Origin: Oscillospiraceae bacterium
GTDB taxonomy: Bacteria; Bacillota; Clostridia; Oscillospirales; Oscillospiraceae
Length of the DNA stretch: 64,000 bases
Direction of reading: 5' to 3'
NCBI GenBank assembly: GCA_021770845.1
Contig: JAETQF010000008.1
Coordinates: 1-64,000 of the forward strand
The notes under the pieces are model-generated. The model did no database searches. It worked only from the letters and a program-made list of their open reading frames with translations, and was not told the DNA's origin. A program made the translations under genes and the position numbers. Numbering within the stretch: the stretch's first letter is position 1; each line of letters opens with the position of its first letter. Shown piece after piece: positions 7,900 to 16,480 of this stretch.

Positions 7900-9837
7900 T
7901 CAATCTTTCTTATAGAACTCGCACTCATATCCGTCCGCCCGGAGCGGGAGGCCAGCGGCCCAGGCCGGAGCCTCGGACATGATGCGGCAAATCTCATCCA
8001 CGGAGGAGATACCCTCCGGCACCTCCACTACGGCCTCATCGTGTATGTGCATGACGATCTCGAAGCCAGCGTTCCGCAGCCGGAGCATAGCGAGGGCCAG
8101 CAGATCGCGCGCTGTTCCTTGGACGATGTTCTCTGTCAGCTTGGGGCCATATGTCTCGATGCGTGACCACTTCTTGTTCTCGCCCACACCCTCATAGGTG
8201 AGGCTCTCCCGACCGAATCGGTTAGGGAGCATCCGGGGCTTGACATAGGAAAGCCGCCGCCCGGAGGGGAGGGTGATAAAGAGCATCCCGGAGCGGCAGG
8301 AGAAACACAGCGAACCGAGACGCACCTCCGTCTTGGTTCGGAACGCTTTCACCGCAGCGGCATCCACATCCCACCAGAACTTCACGATGTGGGGATTGGC
8401 CCCGCGCCACTGGTCCACCAGCGGCTGAAGTTCCTCCTCGGCCAGCCCCATGTCCAGAGCGCCCATCGAGGTGAGCGCACCCACGCTGCCGCCGTAGCCG
8501 AGGGCCAGTTCAGCGATTTTGCCCTTCTGCCGGAGGTGGGCGTTCTGCCCATGCTTCTCCACGGGGACATGGAACATCTTGGAGGCCGATGCGCAGTAAA
8601 TGTCGCCGCCCTGCTCGAAGGTTTCCAGCCGCCATAGCTCCCCGGAGAACCAGGCCAGCACCCGCGCCTCGATTGCGGCGAAGTCTGCCACGATGAAGCG
8701 GCACCCCGGCTTGGGGACAAAGGCGGTGCGGATCAGTTCGGAAAGCACACCGGGAGTTGAGTCGTAGAGCATCTCCACCCGCTCGAACTCGCCTCGCTTG
8801 ACCAGGCTCCGGGCCAGCGCCAAGTCGGGGATGTGGTTCTGGGGGAGGTTTTGCACCTGCACCAGCCTCCCGGCCCAGCGGCCTGTTCGGTTCGCTCCGT
8901 AGAATTGGAGCAACCCATGAACACGCCCATCCGAGCAGACCGACCGCTGGATGGCTTCGTACTTCTTCACGGAGGTCTTCCCCAGCAGGAGCCGGAGCAT
9001 GAGCATCTCCCGCACCTCGCTGGTGGCCTGGGGGAGAAGGCCCTTGATGGCCTTTTTGTCGAGGCTGTCCACCTCGACACCACGTTCCGCCAGCCAGCCC
9101 TTGATCTGCGCCAGCGAGTTGGGATTGGCAAGGCCAGTGAGCTGCTGGGCCTGGGCGGTGGCCCTCGCCTTGAACTCTGCATCGCAGCGCACCGCCTGAG
9201 CCGTGAGGGTCTGATCGACCATGATGCCCCGGTCGTTGATCTCCTGATCCAGCCGGTACAGTTCCATCTCGCGCTCTGGGATGGGGTAGTTGCGGAGCTT
9301 CTCCCTGATCTCCCGCTCGGCATCCACGTCCCGGATGCAGTAGGCTTTGAACCGCTCCCACATCTCCGGGGCATCCTCCGGGCGGTTCCGGGTCCGGCCC
9401 CCGTTGGCCTTGGTGGGCTTGCAGGGCATGGAGAAGTAGCGGAGCAGAGCCACACCCTCCTTCAGCTTTTTCCGCTTGATGTTCAGCACCTCGCCCACCC
9501 CGTCCAGGGTAAGGGGCAGGGCCAGCATCGCGGATTGGACTGCGGTACACTGCCAAGACACCGGGGAGAGCTGCCACCCCAGGTGGCGGGAGATACACGT
9601 CCGCTCGAACGCGGCGTTGAAAGCCGTCTTGGTGACGGCCTCATCCTCCAGCGCCTCCAGCACCCGGTCCGGGAGCTGCTCTCCGCAGGCCAGATCGACC
9701 ACTTGGGTCGGCTCATCGTCAAAGGCATAGGCGAAGAGGAGAATTTGAAACTGCGGGGAATTTGTGTAGGCGTGGACCCCGCACTTCGGAAGGTCCACGT
9801 CAGAAAATGTCTCGATGTCGATAGCCAATAGGCTCAT
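7900..9837 (-). CDS. Family A DNA polymerase (phage)
   Basis: The 645-residue protein is a complete polymerase I-like enzyme without a 5' nuclease domain. The 3'-5' exonuclease motif I is LAIDIETFSD at residues 4-13. Polymerase motif A is FIVADFAAIEARVLAWFSGE, motif B is the RQKGKIAELALGYGGS segment, and motif C is MHIHDEAVVEVP near residue 600. The start is the ATG at 9837 with GGAGG upstream. It replicates the phage genome with the DUF2815 and VapE proteins encoded alongside. The spacing to DUF2815 (69 bases) and to the antirepressor (12 bases) fits one operon. Confidence 0.95.
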   Translation of the reverse strand: MSLLAIDIETFSDVDLPKCGVHAYTNSPQFQILLFAYAFDDEPTQVVDLACGEQLPDRVLEALEDEAVTKTAFNAAFERTCISRHLGWQLSPVSWQCTAVQSAMLALPLTLDGVGEVLNIKRKKLKEGVALLRYFSMPCKPTKANGGRTRNRPEDAPEMWERFKAYCIRDVDAEREIREKLRNYPIPEREMELYRLDQEINDRGIMVDQTLTAQAVRCDAEFKARATAQAQQLTGLANPNSLAQIKGWLAERGVEVDSLDKKAIKGLLPQATSEVREMLMLRLLLGKTSVKKYEAIQRSVCSDGRVHGLLQFYGANRTGRWAGRLVQVQNLPQNHIPDLALARSLVKRGEFERVEMLYDSTPGVLSELIRTAFVPKPGCRFIVADFAAIEARVLAWFSGELWRLETFEQGGDIYCASASKMFHVPVEKHGQNAHLRQKGKIAELALGYGGSVGALTSMGALDMGLAEEELQPLVDQWRGANPHIVKFWWDVDAAAVKAFRTKTEVRLGSLCFSCRSGMLFITLPSGRRLSYVKPRMLPNRFGRESLTYEGVGENKKWSRIETYGPKLTENIVQGTARDLLALAMLRLRNAGFEIVMHIHDEAVVEVPEGISSVDEICRIMSEAPAWAAGLPLRADGYECEFYKKD

Positions 9838-9906
9838 AACTGCCTCCAGATAAGGCAAGGAGGGGTGGAGGCTCTCCACCCCTCCCGCCGAGCGGTCGTG
9901 TGTGTG

Positions 9907-10452
9907 TTAGGACAGGAAATCCTCGTCCTCGTCAGCCATAGCCTCGAAATCGTCAGAGGCTTTGGTGCGGCCGCCCAGGGCCTCGCCGTCCTTCACAAAC
10001 TGGACATTGCCCAGGCCAGCGGCGATGCCGCGGTTTCCATTGCTGTTGTAGCCGTAGAAGGTCACGCTGACATTGCAGTAGCAGCCGCTGTACACCTCGC
10101 TCTGATCGATGATGGGCTGCACCTTGCGGTCCACCACCTGGGGAGCCTGACGGCTGTTGGCGTTGAGGAAGAAGCTCCCGGCATACGCCTCGTCATCGGG
10201 CCGGTCAGTGTCGCCGTCCCGGAGCGGGGTCTTGAGGTTGGGGGGAATCTTGCCGCCCCACTTCCCCACCGAGTCCTTCTTGGCCTGCTCGATGGCGTTC
10301 TTGATGGCGGTGATGGTCTTGGTGTCCTTCTTGGACACGATCAGCGAAGCGCCGTACTTGGGGTCGGAGCCGTTTACGCTGGTCGGCTCGAACAGGTGGG
10401 CGTAGCTGATGCGGCAGGAAATGATAACCTTGGTCGAATTGATAGCAGACAT
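9907..10452 (-). CDS. DUF2815 ssDNA-binding-like protein
   Basis: This 181-residue protein belongs to DUF2815, which is always found next to DUF2800 nucleases and phage polymerases. The typical features are the early VIISCRISYAHLFEP strand, GASLIVSKKDTKT, and the central YAGSFFLNANSRQAPQVVD. The tail is acidic (DEDEDFLS), as in single-stranded DNA-binding proteins that recruit partners through the C-terminus. By fold prediction for the family it acts as a T7 gp2.5-like SSB; that is family knowledge, not shown here. It lies three bases downstream of DUF2800. Confidence 0.85.
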   Translation of the reverse strand: MSAINSTKVIISCRISYAHLFEPTSVNGSDPKYGASLIVSKKDTKTITAIKNAIEQAKKDSVGKWGGKIPPNLKTPLRDGDTDRPDDEAYAGSFFLNANSRQAPQVVDRKVQPIIDQSEVYSGCYCNVSVTFYGYNSNGNRGIAAGLGNVQFVKDGEALGGRTKASDDFEAMADEDEDFLS

Positions 10453-10455
10453 AAC

Positions 10456-11586
10456 TTAAACCTCCTGAAATTCCGCAGATGCGGTGTCCTTGGTGACTTC
10501 TTGTCGTTTGTCGGATTGGGGAACGAGGGTCAGCTTGCCCTGGGGCTTAAACACATAGGGGCCGAGGATACGGTTGAACTCCTCCTTGCCCATGAGCCGC
10601 TCCATGTCGCCGATCCCGATGAGGGACTTCTTGAAAATGTCGGTGTAGCCGCTGGCCTGGGCCGCTGCCGCCACCTCGTCCTCGCTGCTGTACTTTCTGA
10701 CGCTGCGGCCCTCCACCAGCTTGAAACCGGGCCATTGTTTCCCGTGGATGATGGCCTCGTCCTGGGCAAAGGCATACACGTCCGCTGCCCACTTCGCCAG
10801 CTCGTCCGAGCGGCGGAGGACTTCAGCGATCTCCTCATCATCCAGCAGAGCAGGCTGGCGGAATTCCATCTGGGCCAGCTTGAGGAACTCCTCGGCCCTG
10901 GCGCGGCACTGGTTCCGGGCCTTGCAGAACCGGCACCAGGAGCCAGCGGCGAACTCCCCGGCCCCCATGAGGGCCATCGCCCCAGTGGGGCGGAGGACTT
11001 CCTCGCCCCACTCCTTCAGTTCTGCCGGGTCGATCTCCCAGGTGGAGCAGTGGTTGAGCCGGGGCTGGAAGATGGTCAGCCGCACCACTTTGGGGTCATA
11101 GAGCAGTTCCGCCTTGCTGAGAACACCCAGGCCGTAGATCATGAGCTGCTCATTATGGTCGGCGAACACTTGAACGCCGCGGCCCAGCTTGAGGTCGATG
11201 ATGTGGATGTAGCTGTCGGTCACGATGACCATGTCAGCGGTGCCGAAACAACCCTCCACATACTCCGAAGCGTCCACCCGCTGCTCCACGGTGAACACCG
11301 GGTCCTTGCAGACCCGCCGCGCCTCCTCGATCTCGCCTTGGACGAAGGAAACATACTCGTCCACGGCCTCCAGCAGCTCGTCCGAGTAGTAGTCGGACAC
11401 GGGGCGGCGGGTACGCTGCTTGAGGTGCTTTTTGATGAGGTGTTCGGCCATCGCATGGCCTGCGGTCCCCTCGGCAGCGTAGGCGCTCTCCTCATCCTGG
11501 AACTGCTCCTCCAGCATCAGAGAGGGAGGACAGTGCAGACGGCGGTTCGCAGCCGAGGGGGAAAACCTCGCATGAGTGGAAGGCAT
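10456..11586 (-). CDS. DUF2800 RecB/Cas4-like nuclease
   Basis: The 376-residue protein is a PD-(D/E)XK nuclease of the DUF2800 family. SPSAANRRLHCPPSL is the N-terminal motif, EGTAGHAMAEHL follows, and the catalytic strand pair is TADMVIVTD then IHIIDLKLGRG (D-x-K). Cysteines in WCRFCKARNQCRA, with one near the N-terminus, suggest an iron-sulfur cluster as in AddB or Cas4. It probably processes DNA ends in replication or recombination with DUF2815. Its ATG overlaps the upstream stop by one base (TGATG). Confidence 0.9.
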   Translation of the reverse strand: MPSTHARFSPSAANRRLHCPPSLMLEEQFQDEESAYAAEGTAGHAMAEHLIKKHLKQRTRRPVSDYYSDELLEAVDEYVSFVQGEIEEARRVCKDPVFTVEQRVDASEYVEGCFGTADMVIVTDSYIHIIDLKLGRGVQVFADHNEQLMIYGLGVLSKAELLYDPKVVRLTIFQPRLNHCSTWEIDPAELKEWGEEVLRPTGAMALMGAGEFAAGSWCRFCKARNQCRARAEEFLKLAQMEFRQPALLDDEEIAEVLRRSDELAKWAADVYAFAQDEAIIHGKQWPGFKLVEGRSVRKYSSEDEVAAAAQASGYTDIFKKSLIGIGDMERLMGKEEFNRILGPYVFKPQGKLTLVPQSDKRQEVTKDTASAEFQEV

Positions 11587-11879
11587 CAGAGCGCCTCCAC
11601 TTCTCGGAGGAGGTCAGCGTAGTCCTCCGGCTTGACGCCAGACAGTTTGCCAGCGTCATACTTCATCAGCAGGGCCTTGACCTGGGCGGTCTTGCCCTCA
11701 TCGCTCTTGGCGGACATGGCGGCGCGGACCTGCTCGATGGTGACGGGTTTATCGTTCTTCTTGGTCGGCTCCGGGGCCGCAGTGGAGGTGGCCTCCGCTC
11801 CCTGTTCAGCCAGGGAGCGGTAGCCAGCCGCCAGCAGCTCGAAGCCTTCAGCCAGTTGGCTGTAGACTTTTTTATCCAT
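11586..11879 (-). CDS. Small phage protein of unknown function
   Basis: This 97-residue protein has a helical N-terminus (YSQLAEGFELLAAGYRSLAE), a low-complexity Ala/Thr/Pro linker, and a helical C-terminal domain. The C-terminal part, ITIEQVRAAMSAKSDEGKT-like then KALLMKYDAGKLSGVKPEDY, resembles the short rRNA-like or recombination accessory domains found beside DUF2800 genes. No catalytic residues are apparent. It is coupled to DUF2800 through a one-base overlap. Function is unknown. Confidence 0.75.
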   Translation of the reverse strand: MDKKVYSQLAEGFELLAAGYRSLAEQGAEATSTAAPEPTKKNDKPVTIEQVRAAMSAKSDEGKTAQVKALLMKYDAGKLSGVKPEDYADLLREVEAL

Positions 11880-11895
11880 TTATGGTATCCTTTCT

Positions 11896-12291
11896 TCAGA
11901 CAATGTTCGCGCCGTTCAGCTCGGCGAGGAACTCGGCATCCACCCGATCATCGATGGAAAGCGTGTCCGGGGTGATGCGGTTGAGCTGCTCATCGTAGCA
12001 GCGGATGGGGATGCGCATCTTCTTGGCGATCTCTAGCTCATACTTCATGCCCTTGGTGATCTTGCTGCCGATGAGCCACATCATGTCGCTGGCCTTCAGC
12101 AGCTCGGCCCCAAGCTGGATGCCGAGGATGCGCTCGTCCGGGCGGTCATCCCGGAGGAACTGCGGATACATCAGGTGGGGGATGACGGGGACATAGCCGC
12201 TCATGGCAGCGATACGTCCGGCGTCCTTGGCGACCTTGATGTTGTGTTCGAGGTCCCCGCGGTACGGGGAGCAGATGAAAACTTGCTGCAT
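11896..12291 (-). CDS. DUF4406-like nucleoside deoxyribosyltransferase-fold protein
   Basis: The 131-residue protein starts QQVFICSPYRGDLEHNI and has PVIPHLMYPQFL and SDMMWLIGSKITKGMKYE, the pattern of nucleoside 2-deoxyribosyltransferase-like (DUF4406/DUF7768) proteins. Phages encode these early, probably for nucleotide or base-modification metabolism. As the first gene of the leftward operon, its 5' region (12292-12420) should contain the early promoter. A glutamate in the GMKYELEIAKK segment matches the usual catalytic position of the fold. The substrate is unknown. Confidence 0.8.
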   Translation of the reverse strand: MQQVFICSPYRGDLEHNIKVAKDAGRIAAMSGYVPVIPHLMYPQFLRDDRPDERILGIQLGAELLKASDMMWLIGSKITKGMKYELEIAKKMRIPIRCYDEQLNRITPDTLSIDDRVDAEFLAELNGANIV

Positions 12292-12416
12292 GGTGTCTAT
12301 CCTTTCGAGTCATTCGGGTGCATCCCGTTCGGTTGATGGTTGCTGCCTCCGCCACCCGGTCGGGCGGGCGGTGGCTGTATGAGTGGCCAACTCATGACAG
12401 GGAACTTATCGTAGAT

Positions 12417-12444
12417 ACCGTTTCTGTCAAGACATCTAAACGGT
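12417..12444. promoter_or_regulatory. Possible operator with ACCGTT half-sites at the phage early promoter
   Basis: ACCGTTT (12417-12423) is inverted as AAACGGT (12438-12444) with a 14-base centre. On the minus strand TTGACA overlaps this site, with a weak -10 (GATAAG-like) further left, so it could drive the leftward phage operon. The same ACCGTT half-site recurs in front of the XRE gene near 16815 and 16860. The repeat is visible; repressor binding is inferred. Confidence 0.4.
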
Positions 12445-12489
12445 TACTTTTGTGGATAACGTTACTTTTTGAACAGGAGGGGCAGAGGC

Positions 12490-13380
12490 ATGGAGGCAAA
12501 AAAAATCCCGTACCTTTGCGGTGGAACTCTCTTCTTCCTGCTTGTGCAGGCAAAAAAACCGAGAACCAATGCAAGGGAACGGAAATCAGGGATAAAAGAT
12601 CATCTATCAGACCCTGAAATGATGGAGGGGCTGATACGTTCAATTACTGGAAATAATGTTGATACCCAAGGGGAGAGCCTAAAAAAGAATACTTCTCAAT
12701 TTCGAGAATGCCAGATAGACGGAAGTGTTTATATCCTATTCAATGATCATGCTACTGCCACAAGCTATGATTACGATGTGGTAAACAATTACGACAGTGT
12801 ACTTCTGAGAATGCAGCAATTTGCGGACAACTTTCTTAATCCCACAAAAGCGGCATGGCTTGTAAGGGTACTGCTTGATGTAGTAGAACTGGATGCAGAG
12901 GATGGTGATTGGTTTTATGTGCAACAGGACGGCTTATCCCTTTCAAAGTCTGGCTTGTTGAAAGCGGAACATCTTGAACTTCAGCCCTTTCTGGTTGGTA
13001 TTATCCATTACATATTGATGCACCGCTCTGATAATAAATCCGGGCGGGATACGCTGGACGCATGGGGAATCAAAAAAAGCGGTTCTGAACGAAAACTGAG
13101 GAATGATTTCTCATTGGGCTCTTCCCGAAAAGTCGATGTCGGCTGGTATACCCCTCCCGAAAGGGACGCTGATGCTGAAGGGTTGAGAACTGAGGAAGAC
13201 CAGAGAGATGAATCGGAATATGCTGAGGCAGAAGTCATAGATGAGGACTCTGGAAAAGCGAAGATTGAAGCCGAAGCCACACACCAGTCTGTATTTATCA
13301 ATAGCGGTAGCGGTGTCCAGATAGGAGTCAATTATGGAACGATTAACCTATCACCACATCGAGATACAAAGGATAACTGA
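12490..13380 (+). CDS. Uncharacterised defence-cassette protein with C-terminal RHIM-like motif
   Basis: The ATG at 12490 has AGGAGG nine bases upstream and gives 296 residues. The body (about 75-200) is an unrecognised helical domain with YILFNDHATATSYDYDV and FLNPTKAAWLVRVLLDVVE. A charged linker (about 215-265, rich in Asp and Glu) leads to the motif NSGSGVQIGVNYGTINL at residues 271-287, ending ten residues before the stop. Its VQIG core (276-279) matches the RHIM tetrad of RIPK1 and RIPK3. The next gene carries a related motif at its N-terminus. It is the first gene of a three-gene cassette with an ABC ATPase, and base composition is AT-richer than the phage genes. The effector activity is unknown. 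Confidence 0.8.
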   Translation: MEAKKIPYLCGGTLFFLLVQAKKPRTNARERKSGIKDHLSDPEMMEGLIRSITGNNVDTQGESLKKNTSQFRECQIDGSVYILFNDHATATSYDYDVVNNYDSVLLRMQQFADNFLNPTKAAWLVRVLLDVVELDAEDGDWFYVQQDGLSLSKSGLLKAEHLELQPFLVGIIHYILMHRSDNKSGRDTLDAWGIKKSGSERKLRNDFSLGSSRKVDVGWYTPPERDADAEGLRTEEDQRDESEYAEAEVIDEDSGKAKIEAEATHQSVFINSGSGVQIGVNYGTINLSPHRDTKDN

Positions 13381-13466
13381 TGGCGAAAGAAATGCACCAC
13401 AGTTCCTCCGTGGAATTGATTGCAGACAACGGAAATGACATTTGCAAGGAAGTGCCTAATGGATAA
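13380..13466 (+). CDS. Possible 28-codon bridging ORF
   Basis: This short frame starts at an ATG that overlaps the stop of the preceding gene (TGATG). Its TAA lies inside the first codons of the next gene, whose ATG at 13459 is upstream of this stop. It would encode MAKEMHHSSSVELIADNGND plus eight more residues. Such end-to-end overlap suggests translational coupling, or that the next gene once had a longer N-terminus lost to a frameshift. There is no direct proof that it is made. Confidence 0.3.
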   Translation: MAKEMHHSSSVELIADNGNDICKEVPNG

Positions 13467-14124
13467 AGACCAGTTGATTCCATCGGAAATTATATCTGCG
13501 ATTGCTCAAACCCCTAATCCCAATATATTAGTGAACCAGGGGGACGGCATTCAGATCCAACAGAACAGTGGTCCAATCAATGTCAATGTAGACGGCTCCG
13601 AATTGACTGAACTATTATCCCGTATGTTCGGATGCAGGCCAACAGGAAATTTCGTGACACACGCTGTAGAATGGGCATCACTCAGTCGGACACATTATTG
13701 CCTTTTTGTGTTGGAAAACGAGGAATATAATGATGGTGTATTCTCCATAGCAAAAGACCGCGCATTGCAAAAATACACACCCAAGGAAGTCCGGGATAAA
13801 TACCGGATGCTAAATCTGGTGGATATAGACGAACTCAGACATATGCCCTGCATATTCGCAAAACGAAATATGCATTACAAGGGAACAGAGCCTCACCACC
13901 CGGCCCTTGTGGGACGGATATCCGATGCTGTGCCGCAGGGCGAGGTCGTAAAGATATATTTTAGTGGATTTCAGGCGTTTCCCCAACAGATACTAAACCA
14001 AAATACAGCATTGCTACATATGGCATCTGCATCTTTGCGGAATGAGCTTGACGAAGAGCATTGGGCAATTAAGCAATGTGACCTGATTGATGCCTTTGCA
14101 ACAATGAATATTGAAATTAAGTAG
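13459..14124 (+). CDS. Uncharacterised defence-cassette protein with N-terminal RHIM-like motif
   Basis: The ATG at 13459 has AAGGAAG six bases upstream and gives 221 residues; a TTG at 13420 is less likely. Residues 23-42 hold the motif NILVNQGDGIQIQQNSGPIN, whose IQIQ core aligns with VQIG at the end of the upstream protein. The remaining 170 residues are an unrecognised alpha/beta domain (THAVEWASLSRTHYCLFVLE, then PHHPALVGRISDAVPQGE). Its position between the first protein and the ABC ATPase fits the middle component of a three-part ATPase-linked conflict system. Ten bases separate it from the ATPase gene. No enzymatic motif is evident. Confidence 0.8.
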   Translation: MDKDQLIPSEIISAIAQTPNPNILVNQGDGIQIQQNSGPINVNVDGSELTELLSRMFGCRPTGNFVTHAVEWASLSRTHYCLFVLENEEYNDGVFSIAKDRALQKYTPKEVRDKYRMLNLVDIDELRHMPCIFAKRNMHYKGTEPHHPALVGRISDAVPQGEVVKIYFSGFQAFPQQILNQNTALLHMASASLRNELDEEHWAIKQCDLIDAFATMNIEIK

Positions 14125-14133
14125 GAGGGTGTT

Positions 14134-16404
14134 ATGAACGAAAAAGTATCCGCACTAATTAGTAAAATAACGGTAAACTCGCCTGTCTTTAACAACGAGG
14201 TGTTTTCCCCTACCCTAATAAATTACTTTTTCGGCAAAAACGGTACGGGAAAATCTACGATTGCCAAACTTATTGGCAAACCGGAAACCACCGAGTGGCG
14301 TTCTGGCATATTACCCGATGACTATGAATTTCAAGTATATAATGAGGAATTTATTCAGGAAAACATCCAGAGTTACGGGAATATTCCCGGTGTCTTTACC
14401 ATAACGAAGCAAAATGCTGCTGTTAAGGCGGAAGTGGATAAAAAGACCACCGAACTGAAGACATTGTCCGATAAGAAAAATACGATAGGCAGAAAGATTA
14501 CAGAAAACACCAATCAATTAGGCAGTATACTCAATACCCTTGTGTCTGCTCTTTGGGAAAAAACCGAAGCCACAAGAAAAATGTATCCTGCAACACAGAC
14601 AGGATTTACTACAAATAAGAAGAAATTTGTCACCGAGCTTATGAAGCACAAACCCGGTTCGGTTGACGAAGATGCGGTTAAGGAGCTGTATGCTTTAGCA
14701 TATGGTGAAGGCGGCAGGCACTATGAGGAATTGAAGTCTGTGTCTGCTTCAACGATTCCATCGACCTCACTTTTGGGAAAGACGATAGTAAGCAGCAGCC
14801 ACACGACCTTTTCTGATTTTTTAAATGCGTTGAATGCCACAGCGTGGGTGAATCAGGGACACCGGGAGTACCAACACACTGCAGGCAAAAAATGCCCTTA
14901 CTGCCAACAAGACCTCCCAGACAGCTTCGAGGACGACCTTGCTTCCTGCTTTGATGAACAGTATAAGAAGGAAATGGCGCAACTGCAGGAGTTTATCCAG
15001 GCTTATAGGGCTGCTTTGAACGATATTTATTCCGTTCTGAGTGGAAATGCAAAAAGCAACTTTGCCTGCGATCAACTTGCGGCATATACCACAGAATTTG
15101 AACTCTTCATGGAGAAAGCAAAGGCGAATGTAGCGCAACTCGAAAAGAAGTGGAATGACCCGGCCCTGGTTGTAGAGCCGGATGATCTCTCCACCTATCT
15201 ACATGATTTGAATGAGCTGGCAGAACAAATTAATCAGAAAATCCGGCAAAATAATGCTATTCTTGCGGACATACCAACAAAGCAGAAAGAATGCGCCAAC
15301 ATGGTATGGACACTGATGGCAACTATTTGTCAAGCAGACATCGCTGTTTACCAAAGCGAGAATGATCGAATAAGGTCTGAGATTTTAAGGCTTCAGGGCG
15401 AACAGGAAAAAGCAGAGACCGATATTGGAACGCTTAATGACGAAATCGCACAACTGAACAAACAGACAGTAAACACAACCGCCGCCAAGGATAGTATCAA
15501 TGCCCTCATAAAATCATCTGGTTTCCAAGGCTTCTCCCTGAGAGAAAAACCGGGAGCGCAGTATGTCTATCAGCTCGTCAGGGAGGACGGAACAATTGCT
15601 AAGGGTTTGAGTGAGGGTGAGCGACATTTTATAGCGTTCTTGTATTTTTACCATATGGTAATGGGGAGTCAGTCTGACGAGGGCAAAATGAAAGACAAAA
15701 TTGTCGTGATTGACGATCCGGTTTCCAGCATGGACAGCAGCGCTCTCTTTACGGTTGCCTCTCTCGTCCGGGAAATGATAGCTGTATGCTATAACAACTA
15801 TGAGCTGACCGAAGAAGAAAATGTGGATGACCATATCAGACAGATTTTCTGTCTGACTCACAATCCGTTCTTCTTCAAAGAGATCATATATAACCGCATA
15901 GCCGCATATGAATGTGTCTCCGTCTATGAAATCAAAAAGCAGGCAAATAATTGTTCTGTCATCGACAAATGTGAACAGGATAGTCCCCGCGTGGGCGATG
16001 GCAAAATCAACCGTAATCCTGTTGTAAACACCTATGAGGCGCTGTGGAGAGAGTACAGAACATCGGAAGACCCAGTGGCCCTTATGAATGTTTCCAGACG
16101 GATTCTGGAATACTACTTCCTTCAGATGTGTGGGTATTCTAATGGCAATATACGAAGTGACTTAATGGAAACACACCGTTCTGCTTTTGAAACCCGTCTT
16201 CCTGATGGAACGGTCGATCATACGAGATATGATATTGTCGATGCTATGGTTTCTGTGCTGGACGTTGGGGCGCTCTCATTTAATGATGGTTTATACTTTG
16301 ATGCATCATCTGTTGATCCCTCACTGTTAAAGGATGCATTCAGGCAAGTGTTTGATGTTTTGAACCAAATGCAACATTACAAGATGATGATGCAGGAAAA
16401 TTGA
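14134..16404 (+). CDS. AAA_13/PrrC-like ABC ATPase of a defence cassette
   Basis: The 756-residue protein is an SMC/ABC-type ATPase with a long coiled-coil insertion. Walker A is GKNGTGKS at residues 34-41. A zinc-hook-like CPYC pair sits at 254-257 in the coiled coil, the ABC signature is LSEGE at 492-496, Walker B is VVIDDP at 524-529 and the H-loop histidine is 576. This layout matches the AAA_13 family that includes PrrC and RloC, which sense phage infection. The C-terminal 150 residues contain RRILEYYFLQMCG but no PrrC anticodon-nuclease triad I can identify. It probably acts as sensor and motor for the two upstream proteins. It ends near a strong bidirectional terminator. Confidence 0.9.
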   Translation: MNEKVSALISKITVNSPVFNNEVFSPTLINYFFGKNGTGKSTIAKLIGKPETTEWRSGILPDDYEFQVYNEEFIQENIQSYGNIPGVFTITKQNAAVKAEVDKKTTELKTLSDKKNTIGRKITENTNQLGSILNTLVSALWEKTEATRKMYPATQTGFTTNKKKFVTELMKHKPGSVDEDAVKELYALAYGEGGRHYEELKSVSASTIPSTSLLGKTIVSSSHTTFSDFLNALNATAWVNQGHREYQHTAGKKCPYCQQDLPDSFEDDLASCFDEQYKKEMAQLQEFIQAYRAALNDIYSVLSGNAKSNFACDQLAAYTTEFELFMEKAKANVAQLEKKWNDPALVVEPDDLSTYLHDLNELAEQINQKIRQNNAILADIPTKQKECANMVWTLMATICQADIAVYQSENDRIRSEILRLQGEQEKAETDIGTLNDEIAQLNKQTVNTTAAKDSINALIKSSGFQGFSLREKPGAQYVYQLVREDGTIAKGLSEGERHFIAFLYFYHMVMGSQSDEGKMKDKIVVIDDPVSSMDSSALFTVASLVREMIAVCYNNYELTEEENVDDHIRQIFCLTHNPFFFKEIIYNRIAAYECVSVYEIKKQANNCSVIDKCEQDSPRVGDGKINRNPVVNTYEALWREYRTSEDPVALMNVSRRILEYYFLQMCGYSNGNIRSDLMETHRSAFETRLPDGTVDHTRYDIVDAMVSVLDVGALSFNDGLYFDASSVDPSLLKDAFRQVFDVLNQMQHYKMMMQEN

Positions 16405-16450
16405 TAGCCTCTCAAATAGTATGTCTTCGTCTTTCATTTTGTAATAAAAA

Positions 16451-16480
16451 ACAGGAAGTCCACTCGGACTTCCTGTTTTT
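16451..16480. terminator. Bidirectional intrinsic terminator
   Basis: ACAGGAAGTCC (16451-16461) pairs perfectly with GGACTTCCTGT (16466-16476) around an ACTC loop. A-rich sequence precedes it and a T-run follows, so it can stop both the plus-strand ABC cassette and the minus-strand XRE gene. Confidence 0.9.

Noticed and set aside
14134-16404. A PrrC or RloC anticodon nuclease
   Set aside because: The ATPase half and zinc pair fit the family, but I cannot find the anticodon-nuclease triad in the C-terminal part, and two extra partner genes precede it.
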